This document shows, in pieces, positions 6,844 through 13,047 of a DNA stretch of 14,494 nucleotides (the stretch's first letter is position 1; each line of letters begins with the position of its first letter). The translations under genes and the position numbers were made by a program. Below the pieces are notes generated by a model. It was not told the origin of the DNA. It worked only from the letters and a program-made list of their open reading frames with translations, and searched no databases. The DNA is from DASYML01 sp036399835 (GTDB lineage Bacteria > Acidobacteriota > Blastocatellia > Pyrinomonadales > Pyrinomonadaceae). Location: NCBI GenBank assembly GCA_036399835.1, contig DASWMI010000052.1, positions 1 through 14,494 on the forward strand, written 5' to 3'.

Positions 6844-7410
6844 ATGATTCTCGTTATAGATAATTACGATTCGTTTACTTATAACCTGGTCCAGTATCTC
6901 GGAGAGCTGGGCGAGGAGATAGAGGTGCGTCGCAACGACGAGGTGACGGTCGAGGAGATAGAGGCTCGCTGCTGCCCCGATAAGATTCTCATCTCGCCCG
7001 GGCCTGGGACGCCGGATGATGCGGGCGTCTCGCTCAGGGTCATCGAACAGTTTGGCGGGCGCGTTCCCATTCTTGGCGTATGCCTGGGCCATCAGGCCAT
7101 CGGGCAGGCTTTCGGTGGACGCATCGTGCGCGCGCCCACGCTCGTTCACGGCAAGGCCACGGAAATCTGTCACGACGGCAAGACTATCTTTGAAGGTCTC
7201 GAATACCGCTTTAAGGCAGGGCGTTATCATTCGCTCATCGTCGAGCGTGATTCGCTCCCCGAATGTTTTGAAATCTCCGCCACGACCCCCGACGGCGTGA
7301 TTATGGGGCTGCGCCACCGGACCATGAAACTCGAAGGCGTACAGTTTCATCCTGAATCAATCCTCACCACGGAAGGAAAAAGATTGCTCGCTAATTTTCT
7401 AAGACAGTGA
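6844..7410 (+). CDS. trpG: TrpG, anthranilate synthase glutamine amidotransferase subunit
   Basis: Hydrolyses glutamine and channels ammonia to TrpE for anthranilate formation. The protein is 188 residues, the usual size of a stand-alone class I glutamine amidotransferase. The catalytic triad is visible: the nucleophile C80 in GVCLGHQAIG, and H169 and E171 in VQFHPES. Also present are the opening IDNYDSFTYNLVQYLGELG, the oxyanion loop SPGPGTPDDAG (about 51-61), and RYHSLIVE (about 127-134). In some bacteria the same subunit also serves para-aminobenzoate synthase as PabA. No pabB is in the window, and the position directly before trpD favours tryptophan synthesis, though dual use cannot be excluded. 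ATG 6844 gives the canonical N-terminus. Heptad fold-backs lie on both sides of the gene. Confidence 0.96.
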   Translation: MILVIDNYDSFTYNLVQYLGELGEEIEVRRNDEVTVEEIEARCCPDKILISPGPGTPDDAGVSLRVIEQFGGRVPILGVCLGHQAIGQAFGGRIVRAPTLVHGKATEICHDGKTIFEGLEYRFKAGRYHSLIVERDSLPECFEISATTPDGVIMGLRHRTMKLEGVQFHPESILTTEGKRLLANFLRQ

Positions 7411-7419
7411 AGAAGAGAG

Positions 7420-7501
7420 ATTTCAGTTTTGAGTTTTGAGTTTTCAGAAAAGGCAGGCTCTCTTTGCTCAAAACTGAAAATTGAGAACTGAAAACTGAAA
7501 T
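7420..7501. repeat. Heptad fold-back G (GTTTTGA family), between trpG and trpD
   Basis: The left arm 7420-7447 contains cagtttt, gagtttt, gagtttt, cag in 7-nt register. The right arm 7474-7501 is its reverse complement at 24 of 28 positions. The loop of 26 nt itself contains a further ctcaaaa unit. The right arm ends on the base immediately before the trpD ATG at 7502, leaving no room for a Shine-Dalgarno. The block tctttgctcaaaact at 7461-7475 is identical to 6816-6830 in fold-back F. Confidence 0.9.
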
Positions 7502-8602
7502 ATGTCTGACGAATCGAGCGCAAACAAAGAGAGACCGGCCTGGCTGTTGCGGACGCCTGCGCGTAGAGATGAAGTTGAGGCTACGGGCGGCCTGCGGAGT
7601 CTTTTGCTGCGACTGATGCGCGGCGAAGATTTGGAGCGCGCTGAGGCGTCTGCTTTGCTGGACGCGCTGCTGGACGTCGAGGCGACGGACGCGCAGATAG
7701 CTGCGGCACTAGTGGCCCTGGCCGTCAAGGGCGAGACGGTTGAAGAGTTGACGGGGATGGCCTTGGCTATGCGCGCACGCTCCGTGCGTCTAGAGTCCCG
7801 CCACAGTTGTTTTATAGACACAGCCGGGACAGGCTCAAGCTCCGCTAAGACCTTTAACGTCTCGACCGCCGCGGCCTTTGTCATCGCGGGCGCGGGCCTC
7901 GCTGTCGCCAAGCACGGCAGCCGCGCTGCCACGAGCCGTTCGGGAAGCGCGGACGTGCTCGCCGCGCTCGGCGTCAATGTCTCGGCTGCGCCGGACATCT
8001 CGGCACGCTGCCTCAACGAGTTTGGCATCTGCTTTATGTTCGCGCCGCTCTATCACGGGGCGACCGCGCGCGTCGCAGGCATACGCCGCGAGCTTGGCGT
8101 GCAGACGACCTTTAACCTGCTTGGCCCGCTGACCAATCCCGCCGGAGCGCCGCGACAGATTATAGGCGTCTGGCACGCCGCGTTGGTCCAGCCGCTCGCG
8201 CGCGTCCTGGCCGAGCTGGGAACGGAGCGCGCCTGGGTCATACACGGCGCTGACGGACTCGACGAAGTGACGCTCGCCGACAAGACCTTCGTTGCCGAAG
8301 CTGATAGAGGCCGGATTAAGAGCTTCGAGATTGGTCCGGGCGATTTCGGTCTTGAGCGCGCTTCGCTTGAACACCTGCGCGGCGGCGATGCATGGGCCAA
8401 CGCTGAGACCATACGCGAAGTCCTGGCCGGAACGCGGAGCGACGAAGCACGCTCGCTGGTCCTCATCAATGCTGCCGCTGCGCTTCATCTAGGCGGCGTC
8501 GGAAGCACGCTGCGCGATTCGGCCCAACTCGCGGCACAGAGCATTGATAGCGGCGCGGCGCTCGGCAAATTAGAGATGCTGGTCCGGGAGACAAAGAGGT
8601 AA
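7502..8602 (+). CDS. trpD: TrpD, anthranilate phosphoribosyltransferase
   Basis: Transfers phosphoribose from PRPP to anthranilate, giving phosphoribosyl-anthranilate. The protein is 366 residues. It starts with a helical N-domain ending in EELTGMALAMRARS, and the phosphoribosyltransferase domain follows. Recognisable motifs are FIDTAGTGSSSAKTFNVSTA (about 104-122), KHGSRAATSRSGSADVLAAL (about 137-156), QTTFNLLGPLTNPAG (about 201-215) and HGADGLDE (about 248-255, metal-binding Asp-Glu). Two canonical active-site motifs differ. The PRPP loop GTGGD reads GTGSS, losing the Asp, and KHGNR reads KHGSR, replacing the Asn known to contact anthranilate in studied enzymes. Given the operon setting I still call it TrpD. 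About 20 extra residues precede the usual N-terminus. It lies 91 nt after trpG with fold-back G between them. Confidence 0.93.
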   Translation: MSDESSANKERPAWLLRTPARRDEVEATGGLRSLLLRLMRGEDLERAEASALLDALLDVEATDAQIAAALVALAVKGETVEELTGMALAMRARSVRLESRHSCFIDTAGTGSSSAKTFNVSTAAAFVIAGAGLAVAKHGSRAATSRSGSADVLAALGVNVSAAPDISARCLNEFGICFMFAPLYHGATARVAGIRRELGVQTTFNLLGPLTNPAGAPRQIIGVWHAALVQPLARVLAELGTERAWVIHGADGLDEVTLADKTFVAEADRGRIKSFEIGPGDFGLERASLEHLRGGDAWANAETIREVLAGTRSDEARSLVLINAAAALHLGGVGSTLRDSAQLAAQSIDSGAALGKLEMLVRETKR

Positions 8603-8604
8603 TG

Positions 8605-8632
8605 CTGACTGCCTCGCGTGCGATGCTATACT
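8605..8632 (+). promoter_or_regulatory. Candidate internal promoter for trpC
   Basis: Just after the trpD stop (8600-8602) is TGCTATACT, an extended -10 element with TATACT at 8627-8632 and TG one base upstream. A partial -35, CTGACT, lies at 8605-8610 with a 16-nt spacer. Transcription would start near 8639, leaving a short leader that contains the trpC ribosome site. An internal promoter just upstream of trpC would parallel the one known inside the distal part of E. coli trpD. Based on motif reading only. Confidence 0.45.
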
Positions 8633-8641
8633 CCTGGTCTT

Positions 8642-8647
8642 GAGGAG
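8642..8647 (+). promoter_or_regulatory. Shine-Dalgarno site for trpC, decides the start
   Basis: GAGGAG lies 12 nt upstream of ATG 8660. It would fall inside the gene if the in-frame ATG at 8618 were used, so 8660 is preferred. It is a clear Shine-Dalgarno, whereas most other starts in the window have none. Confidence 0.6.
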
Positions 8648-8659
8648 ACGCTTTCCGGG

Positions 8660-9499
8660 ATGGACTTTCTTTCCGAAATTATCGCCGCTAAGAAGCTCCG
8701 GCTGGCTCGTGCCAAGCGCGAGCGCGCGGCTGAAGAGCTTCGCGCGGAGGCTCTTGAGAAGCGCAATGGGATGGAAGACCATCGCCTGCGTGCGATGCTT
8801 GCGAGACCGGAAGGGCTGAACATCATAGCGGAAATCAAGCGCGCTTCTCCTTCAAAGGGGTTGATCCGTGCGGATATAGAACCCGCGCAGGTGGCGCGAA
8901 GTTATCAAGAGCATGGCGCGGCTGCCGTCTCAGTGCTGACCGAAGAGGACAGGTTTGGAGGCTCGCTCGCGGACCTCTCAGCGGTTCGCGCGGCGGTCCG
9001 GATACCAGTCTTGCGCAAAGATTTTATCTTTGACGAAGATCAACTCTACGAGGCTGCGGCGGCGGGCGCGGACGCGCTGCTGTTAATCGTCGCGGCGCTG
9101 GATGAAGAGACGCTGGCGCGGCTGCGTCGCTTGACGGAAGAGGAGCTTGGGATGGATGCGCTGGTTGAAGTGCACGCGGAGGATGAGTTGCGGCGCGCGC
9201 TACGCTCCGGCGCGACCCTCATCGGAGTCAATAATCGCAACCTGCACAATTTCGAGGTCTCGCTTGAGGTTTCAAGACAACTGGTCCGGAAGATGCCGGA
9301 AGGCATCCTGGCAATCTCGGAGAGCGGTCTGCGCACAGGCCGGCAACTGGCGGAGCTGCGCGCGCTCGGCTATAGCGGATTTCTCATCGGCGAGAGCTTC
9401 ATGCGCGCGGAAAATCCGGGCGCGGCTCTCAGCGCACTAACGGACGAAGCGGAGCGAATAGAGATGAGAGGTCGAAAGTCAGTCGAAGCCTTTAAGTAG
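8660..9499 (+). CDS. trpC: TrpC, indole-3-glycerol phosphate synthase
   Basis: Closes the ring of carboxyphenylaminodeoxyribulose phosphate with loss of CO2 and water, giving indole-3-glycerol phosphate. The protein is 279 residues, slightly longer than typical at the C-terminus. The (beta/alpha)8 barrel motifs are all present: IIAEIKRASPSKG (catalytic Lys), VSVLTEEDRFGGSL, PVLRKDFIFDEDQLYEA (catalytic Lys), ALVEVHAEDEL, GVNNRNLHNF, ISESGLRTG and FLIGESFMRAENPG. ATG 8660 is chosen because it gives the normal MDFLSEIIAAK start with GAGGAG upstream. TrpC and TrpF are separate proteins here, not fused as in E. coli. The gene begins 57 nt after trpD and is followed by a 149-nt gap containing fold-back H. 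Confidence 0.97.
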   Translation: MDFLSEIIAAKKLRLARAKRERAAEELRAEALEKRNGMEDHRLRAMLARPEGLNIIAEIKRASPSKGLIRADIEPAQVARSYQEHGAAAVSVLTEEDRFGGSLADLSAVRAAVRIPVLRKDFIFDEDQLYEAAAAGADALLLIVAALDEETLARLRRLTEEELGMDALVEVHAEDELRRALRSGATLIGVNNRNLHNFEVSLEVSRQLVRKMPEGILAISESGLRTGRQLAELRALGYSGFLIGESFMRAENPGAALSALTDEAERIEMRGRKSVEAFK

Positions 9500-9536
9500 C
9501 CTCTCACTTCTAAGAGATTATTTCAAAACGGAACAT

Positions 9537-9640
9537 TAGCCACCGCAGGCACAGAGCATAATTAGGAAAGATGTCTTGAACAATCTTATAAAATCTTAAT
9601 TCATCTTCTCTCTCTCTGTGCCTCTGCGTCTCTGTGGCTA
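9537..9640. repeat. Fold-back H (CACAGAG/CTCTGTG family), upstream of trpF
   Basis: The left arm 9537-9556 reads tagccaccgcaggcacagag. The right arm 9614-9640 begins ctctgtgcctctgcg and ends tctctgtggcta. The left arm pairs with both ends of the right arm if about 7 nt are looped out. The central part is AT-rich and includes TATAAA at 9587-9592, which might be a -10 element, though no good -35 is in place. The motif family is shared with fold-back C about 7 kb upstream. The right arm ends 8 nt before the trpF ATG. The remaining 37 nt after trpC show nothing else. Confidence 0.75.
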
Positions 9641-9648
9641 CTTTTAAT

Positions 9649-10299
9649 ATGGCACTCGTCAAAATCTGCGGCATCACGAATCTGGAAGATGCGAGGGCGG
9701 CTGTGGAGGCCGGGGCTGACGCTTTGGGGTTCAACTTTTATCGCAGGAGCGCGCGTTATATCGCTCCTGCGGATGCGCGTTGTATTGTCGAGTTGCTGCC
9801 GGATGAAGTGTTGACGGTTGGAGTCTTTGTCAACGAGAGTGGGCCTGAGCAGGTGTCGCGGATGGCTGACGAGGCGGGAGTCCGCGCCGTACAGCTTCAT
9901 GGCGATGAATCGCCGGATTATTGTCGCGCTCTCAAGAATCGTCCGGTGATCAAGGCTTTGCGAGTCGGCGCTGGTTATGAGCCTGAGAGCGCGGCGATGT
10001 ATGAAGCGTATGCGATTATGCTCGATGCGTTTGACCTCTCGGAGCGAGGCGGGACGGGCCGCGTCTTTGACTGGCAGTTGGCGCAGAGGACGCGTGCGTT
10101 CGTCAAGAGGCTTTATCTGGCCGGCGGGCTGTCTCCTGAGAACGTGGCGGAAGCCATCAAGATTGTTGGTCCAGACTGTGTGGACGCTTGCAGCCGTCTG
10201 GAAGATGCGCCGGGCCGGAAGAACCTCGCGCGAGTCCGCTCCTTCATAGAGGCCGCGCACACCGCGACCGAACCCCGGATGGAAGCCGAGAGAAAATAG
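9649..10299 (+). CDS. trpF: TrpF, phosphoribosylanthranilate isomerase
   Basis: Isomerises phosphoribosyl-anthranilate to the ribulose form (CdRP), the substrate of TrpC. The protein is 216 residues with a (beta/alpha)8 fold. The general base C7 (VKICGITN) and the general acid D126 (MLDAFD) are both present. GFNFYRRSARYI (about 27-38), VQLHGDE (about 81-87), SERGGTGRVFDW (about 131-142) and LAGGLSPENV are typical. The normally well-conserved C-terminal SSGVE phosphate-site motif reads CSRLE before APGRK-type residues. ATG 9649 gives the expected MALVKICGIT start; GTG 9634 would only add residues translated from the repeat arm. The protein ends with about 10 extra charged residues. The gap to trpB is 27 nt. 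Confidence 0.96.
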   Translation: MALVKICGITNLEDARAAVEAGADALGFNFYRRSARYIAPADARCIVELLPDEVLTVGVFVNESGPEQVSRMADEAGVRAVQLHGDESPDYCRALKNRPVIKALRVGAGYEPESAAMYEAYAIMLDAFDLSERGGTGRVFDWQLAQRTRAFVKRLYLAGGLSPENVAEAIKIVGPDCVDACSRLEDAPGRKNLARVRSFIEAAHTATEPRMEAERK

Positions 10300-10326
10300 T
10301 CCGGCTCGTGTTAACCTGTCTCGGTC

Positions 10327-11613
10327 ATGACAGACAAAGCCGCAACACAACCTGACGAGCGAGGTCACTGGGGAGCTTACGGCGGGCGCTTTGTGCCTGA
10401 GACGCTGATGGCTCCGCTCGAAGAGCTGTCGGCTGGCTACGAGGCCGCACGCACAGACGAAAGTTTCCTTCAACAGTTTGCCTCGCTCCTCAAAGATTAT
10501 TCGGGGCGACCGACGCCGCTCTTTTATGCAGCTCGTTTGACAGAGGCCGCAGGCGGCGCGCGTCTTTATCTCAAGCGCGAAGACCTCTCGCACACAGGCT
10601 CGCACAAGATTAACAATGCGCTCGGGCAGGTCTTGCTGGCGCGGCGTATGGGCAAGCGGCGGATCATCGCGGAGACGGGCGCGGGCCAGCATGGTGTGGC
10701 GACGGCAACCGTCTGCGCGCTCTTCGGGCTTCAATGCGTCGTCTACATGGGCGCCGAGGACATGCGCCGCCAGCAGCTCAACGTCTTTCGCATGCAACTG
10801 CTCGGCGCAGAAGTGCGCGAGGTGTCGGCAGGCTCGCGCACTTTGAAGGATGCCATCAACGAGGCTTTGCGTGATTGGGTGACGAATGTCTCGGACACTT
10901 ACTATCTACTCGGCAGCGCGCTCGGCCCGCATCCCTATCCTCTCATGGTCAGAGATTTTCAGAGCGTCATAGGGCGCGAGACCCGCGAACAGATTTTAGA
11001 AAAGGAGGGGCGCTTGCCGGATGCTCTGGTCGCGTGTGTCGGCGGCGGGTCGAATTCGATAGGCATGTTTCATCCGTTTCTGGACGACGAGGGCGTGCGG
11101 ATGATAGGAGTCGAAGCGGGCGGAAGCGGAAACGAACTGGGCCAGCATGCCGCGCGCTTTAACACAGGCAGCGGCGGAGGCCGACCCGGAGTCCTGCAAG
11201 GCACTCTGAGTTATGTCTTGCAGGATGAACGCGGGCAGATAGCTTCCACGCATTCCATCTCTGCGGGTCTGGATTATCCTTCCATCGGACCGGAGCACGC
11301 GTATCTACATGACAGTGGCCGTGTCGAATACGTTTCGGCAACAGACCAGGAAGCGCTCGCGGCCTTTCACAAGCTCTCAGAGCTTGAAGGCATCATCCCC
11401 GCGCTCGAATCGTCCCACGCCGTCGCACACGCCATCAAGCTCGCACGCGAAATGGACCACCAACGGATTCTCCTGGTCAATCTTTCGGGGCGTGGCGATA
11501 AGGATGTCCAGACGGTCGCTGAAACAAGCGGAAGAGATTTTAAAAGGGCCGCCGAAGTGGTCGAGCCAGACGCTCAAGCTCTCTCAGGGACGAGCGGCGC
11601 GGAGGCTGCTTGA
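10327..11613 (+). CDS. trpB: TrpB, tryptophan synthase beta chain
   Basis: PLP-dependent subunit that condenses indole with serine to form tryptophan; works in an alpha2beta2 complex with TrpA. The protein is 428 residues. The Schiff-base Lys is K94 in HTGSHKINNALGQ. AETGAGQHGVATAT (substrate Ser-binding loop), GGGSNSIGMF (PLP phosphate loop), and the COMM-domain and cation-site region near HSISAGLDYPSIGPEH are intact, as is NLSGRGDKD near the end. These are features of the classical TrpB1 type. After GRGDKD comes an unusual tail of about 30 residues rich in Ala, Glu and Ser. The reading frame ends inside the trpA start (TTGA overlap). No Shine-Dalgarno is obvious before ATG 10327; a small 5-bp inverted repeat ctgtc/gacag (10316-10333) spans the start codon. 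Confidence 0.97.
   Translation: MTDKAATQPDERGHWGAYGGRFVPETLMAPLEELSAGYEAARTDESFLQQFASLLKDYSGRPTPLFYAARLTEAAGGARLYLKREDLSHTGSHKINNALGQVLLARRMGKRRIIAETGAGQHGVATATVCALFGLQCVVYMGAEDMRRQQLNVFRMQLLGAEVREVSAGSRTLKDAINEALRDWVTNVSDTYYLLGSALGPHPYPLMVRDFQSVIGRETREQILEKEGRLPDALVACVGGGSNSIGMFHPFLDDEGVRMIGVEAGGSGNELGQHAARFNTGSGGGRPGVLQGTLSYVLQDERGQIASTHSISAGLDYPSIGPEHAYLHDSGRVEYVSATDQEALAAFHKLSELEGIIPALESSHAVAHAIKLAREMDHQRILLVNLSGRGDKDVQTVAETSGRDFKRAAEVVEPDAQALSGTSGAEAA
11601..11613 (+). promoter_or_regulatory. Translational coupling site trpB/trpA with TTG start
   Basis: GGAG at 11601-11604 stands 5 nt before TTG 11610. The TTG start and the trpB TGA stop share two bases (TTGA). The last codons of trpB therefore contain the ribosome site for trpA, which fits reinitiation by terminating ribosomes and near-equal output of the two subunits. 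Confidence 0.7.
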
Positions 11614-12413
11614 GCAGGATCGCAGAGGCTTTCGCACAGCTCAGCCGCGAGGGAAAGCGCGGCTTTATCCCTTTCATCACGGCGGGCGACCCGGATTTGA
11701 ACGCGACCCGAAAACTCCTGATTGAGCTGGCTCATGCCGGAGCGAGCGTCATAGAGCTGGGCGTGCCCTTTAGCGACCCCGTGGCGGATGGACCAGTCAT
11801 CCAGCGCGCTTCCGAACGCGCACTGCGGCACGGCTTCGGTCTCGCAGAGATTTTCGAGACGGTCGCAGAGGCTCAACTTCAAGCGCCCGTGCCCATCGTC
11901 CTCTTCAGCTATTTCAACCCGCTCATGCAATTCGGTCTTGAGCGACTGAGCAGGGAAGCGCAAAGGGCCGGGATTGACGGCGTGCTCGTGACGGACCTCG
12001 TGCCGGAAGAGGCTCTGGAATTCTCGGCCGCGCTCAAAGCGCATGACCGGGACCTGATCTTTCTCGTCGCGCCAACCTCTACGGATACGCGACTGGCGAT
12101 GGTGGCCGAGCGCGCGAGCGGCTTTATCTACGCGGTCTCGCGCGCCGGTGTGACAGGCGCACGCGCAGAGGTCAGCCTTGAAGCTGAAAATCTGGTCCGG
12201 CGAGTCCGTAGAGTTTCAGATTTGCCCGTCGCCGTAGGCTTCGGCATCTCTAGCGCGGAACAGGTTGCGGAAGTCTGGCGTTATGCGGATGCTGCGGTCA
12301 TAGGCTCCGCGCTGGTGGCAGAGATTGAGCGACTCTCTCAAGCGCCGGACCTGGCCGAGCGTCTGGGAGCATTCGCGCGCGGCCTGCTGCCAGGTAAGGC
12401 TGCTTCCGAATAG
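11610..12413 (+). CDS. trpA: TrpA, tryptophan synthase alpha chain
   Basis: Cleaves indole-3-glycerol phosphate to indole and glyceraldehyde-3-phosphate; the indole is tunnelled to TrpB. The protein is 267 residues, normal length. The catalytic residues are E49 (VIELGVPFSDP) and D60 (VADGPVIQ). Other conserved blocks are FIPFITAGDPD, FSYFNPLMQFG, DGVLVTDLVPEEA, LVAPTSTDTRL, FIYAVSRAGVTGA (flexible loop 6), PVAVGFGIS and VIGSALV. The TTG start at 11610 is preferred because it overlaps the trpB stop, has a well-placed GGAG, and gives the usual MSRIAEAF opening. The next gene begins 12 nt after the stop, so transcription probably continues. Confidence 0.97.
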   Translation: MSRIAEAFAQLSREGKRGFIPFITAGDPDLNATRKLLIELAHAGASVIELGVPFSDPVADGPVIQRASERALRHGFGLAEIFETVAEAQLQAPVPIVLFSYFNPLMQFGLERLSREAQRAGIDGVLVTDLVPEEALEFSAALKAHDRDLIFLVAPTSTDTRLAMVAERASGFIYAVSRAGVTGARAEVSLEAENLVRRVRRVSDLPVAVGFGISSAEQVAEVWRYADAAVIGSALVAEIERLSQAPDLAERLGAFARGLLPGKAASE

Positions 12414-12425
12414 GGTTGGCAAAAG

Positions 12426-12773
12426 ATGAATGACAAGGGAAGACTAAGGAAGGGTCTTGAGTCGGGAGTATGCGTCGTGCTGGTCCTGCACAGCCCGCGC
12501 GAGAAGTGCTGGGGCTTGCTCGAACGGATTGACGCGGCGGGCGTTTTCCTGCGCGGGCTGGACCTCAATAGCTTTGACGACCTGATGCACGCCGTCGCGC
12601 ATGAAGAGCCTTTTTTCGGCGTCGCCGACCTGTTTTTTCCCATGTGGCGTGTAGAGCGTGTGACGCTGGATGAGCGCGCGGGGGAAGTGCCTTCGCTGGC
12701 CGAGCAATTTGAAAAGCGCACGGGCCGCAGCGCTTTGGAATTTTTAGGCGCGGAGGCTGATTCCGGCGCTTGA
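12426..12773 (+). CDS. Unrecognised 115-residue protein downstream of trpA
   Basis: I do not recognise the family. The coding bias matches its neighbours, and the gene begins 12 nt after trpA, which supports a real gene at the end of the trp unit. The first 60 residues look like alternating beta strands and turns (VCVVLVLHSPREKCWGLLER, then DAAGVFLRGLDLNSFDDLM). A second block FFPMWRVERVTLDE reads as another strand pair, and a helical C-terminal tail SLAEQFEKRTGRSALEFLG follows. The arrangement would suit a small barrel of the Sm or similar type, but that is only a reading of hydrophobic pattern. No signal peptide, membrane segment, metal-binding cluster or catalytic motif is visible. No strong Shine-Dalgarno precedes the ATG; coupling to trpA termination is possible. 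Confidence 0.7.
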   Translation: MNDKGRLRKGLESGVCVVLVLHSPREKCWGLLERIDAAGVFLRGLDLNSFDDLMHAVAHEEPFFGVADLFFPMWRVERVTLDERAGEVPSLAEQFEKRTGRSALEFLGAEADSGA

Positions 12774-12787
12774 ACTCTCTTCGAGGA

Positions 12788-12816
12788 TTGACCTTTGCTC
12801 CAGGTTTCGGTAGAGT
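12788..12816 (+). promoter_or_regulatory. Candidate upstream recA promoter P1
   Basis: TTGACC (12788-12793) and TAGAGT (12811-12816) are separated by exactly 17 nt, a reasonable sigma-70 match. It lies just after the stop of the 115-residue gene and would give a leader of about 220 nt before recA. Motif reading only. Confidence 0.4.
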
Positions 12817-12840
12817 TCGCGCCGCCCTCATCGCCAGGGT

Positions 12841-12867
12841 CTCAAGCGCGGCAGGGCACGCCTTGAG
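12841..12867. other. Hairpin in the recA upstream region
   Basis: ctcaag + gcg (12841-12850, one bulged C) pairs with cgc + cttgag (12859-12867) around an 8-nt loop. No T-run follows, so an intrinsic terminator is unlikely. It may be a transcript-end structure for the trp unit or part of a recA leader. Confidence 0.35.
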
Positions 12868-12918
12868 AACGCAAAACGGGCTGATCCGAGAGCCTCAAAA
12901 AAAGTTGGAAAAAACCTT

Positions 12919-12934
12919 GTTTCACGGGTGAAAC
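12919..12934. promoter_or_regulatory. Palindrome upstream of recA, candidate LexA-type operator
   Basis: GTTTCACGGGTGAAAC is a perfect inverted repeat: 7-bp arms with a 2-nt centre. It sits directly upstream of the candidate -35 of P2, where a repressor could block RNA polymerase. recA is the classic SOS gene, but LexA boxes differ between phyla, and this does not equal the E. coli or the B. subtilis consensus. The operator role is inferred from position and symmetry. Confidence 0.5.
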
Positions 12935-12938
12935 GCTG

Positions 12939-12967
12939 TTCCATTCTCGCGTCTCTTATGCTATAGT
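12939..12967 (+). promoter_or_regulatory. Candidate proximal recA promoter P2
   Basis: TATAGT (12962-12967) is a good -10, and an overlapping TATGCT lies at 12957. TTCCAT at 12939-12944, 17 nt upstream, is a weak -35. The leader would be about 70 nt. The adjacent palindrome ends 5 nt before the -35. Confidence 0.45.
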
Positions 12968-13047
12968 TGCTGTCGTCGCGGTGGCCGAGCCGCCGAGAGA
13001 GCTTGAGAGACATTTGAGAAAAGGAACAGAAGAAAGAGATGTATGTA

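Noticed and set aside
1091..7501. Fold-backs as ordinary intrinsic terminators
   Set aside because: Most lack a T-run and their right arms reach the next start codon inside what should be co-transcribed genes. Only 14139-14190 comes close to terminator form.
8618..8659. Earlier ATG for trpC
   Set aside because: It would lie inside the candidate promoter and place the Shine-Dalgarno within the gene; the family N-terminus begins at 8660.
10316..10333. 5-bp inverted repeat across the trpB start codon
   Set aside because: Too short and with an unmatched 8-nt centre; likely chance.
9601..10797. 398-codon open frame on the minus strand opposite trpF and trpB
   Set aside because: It overlaps two unmistakable enzymes on the other strand, has no family resemblance, and its C-terminal end is a translation of the CTCTGTGG repeat arm.
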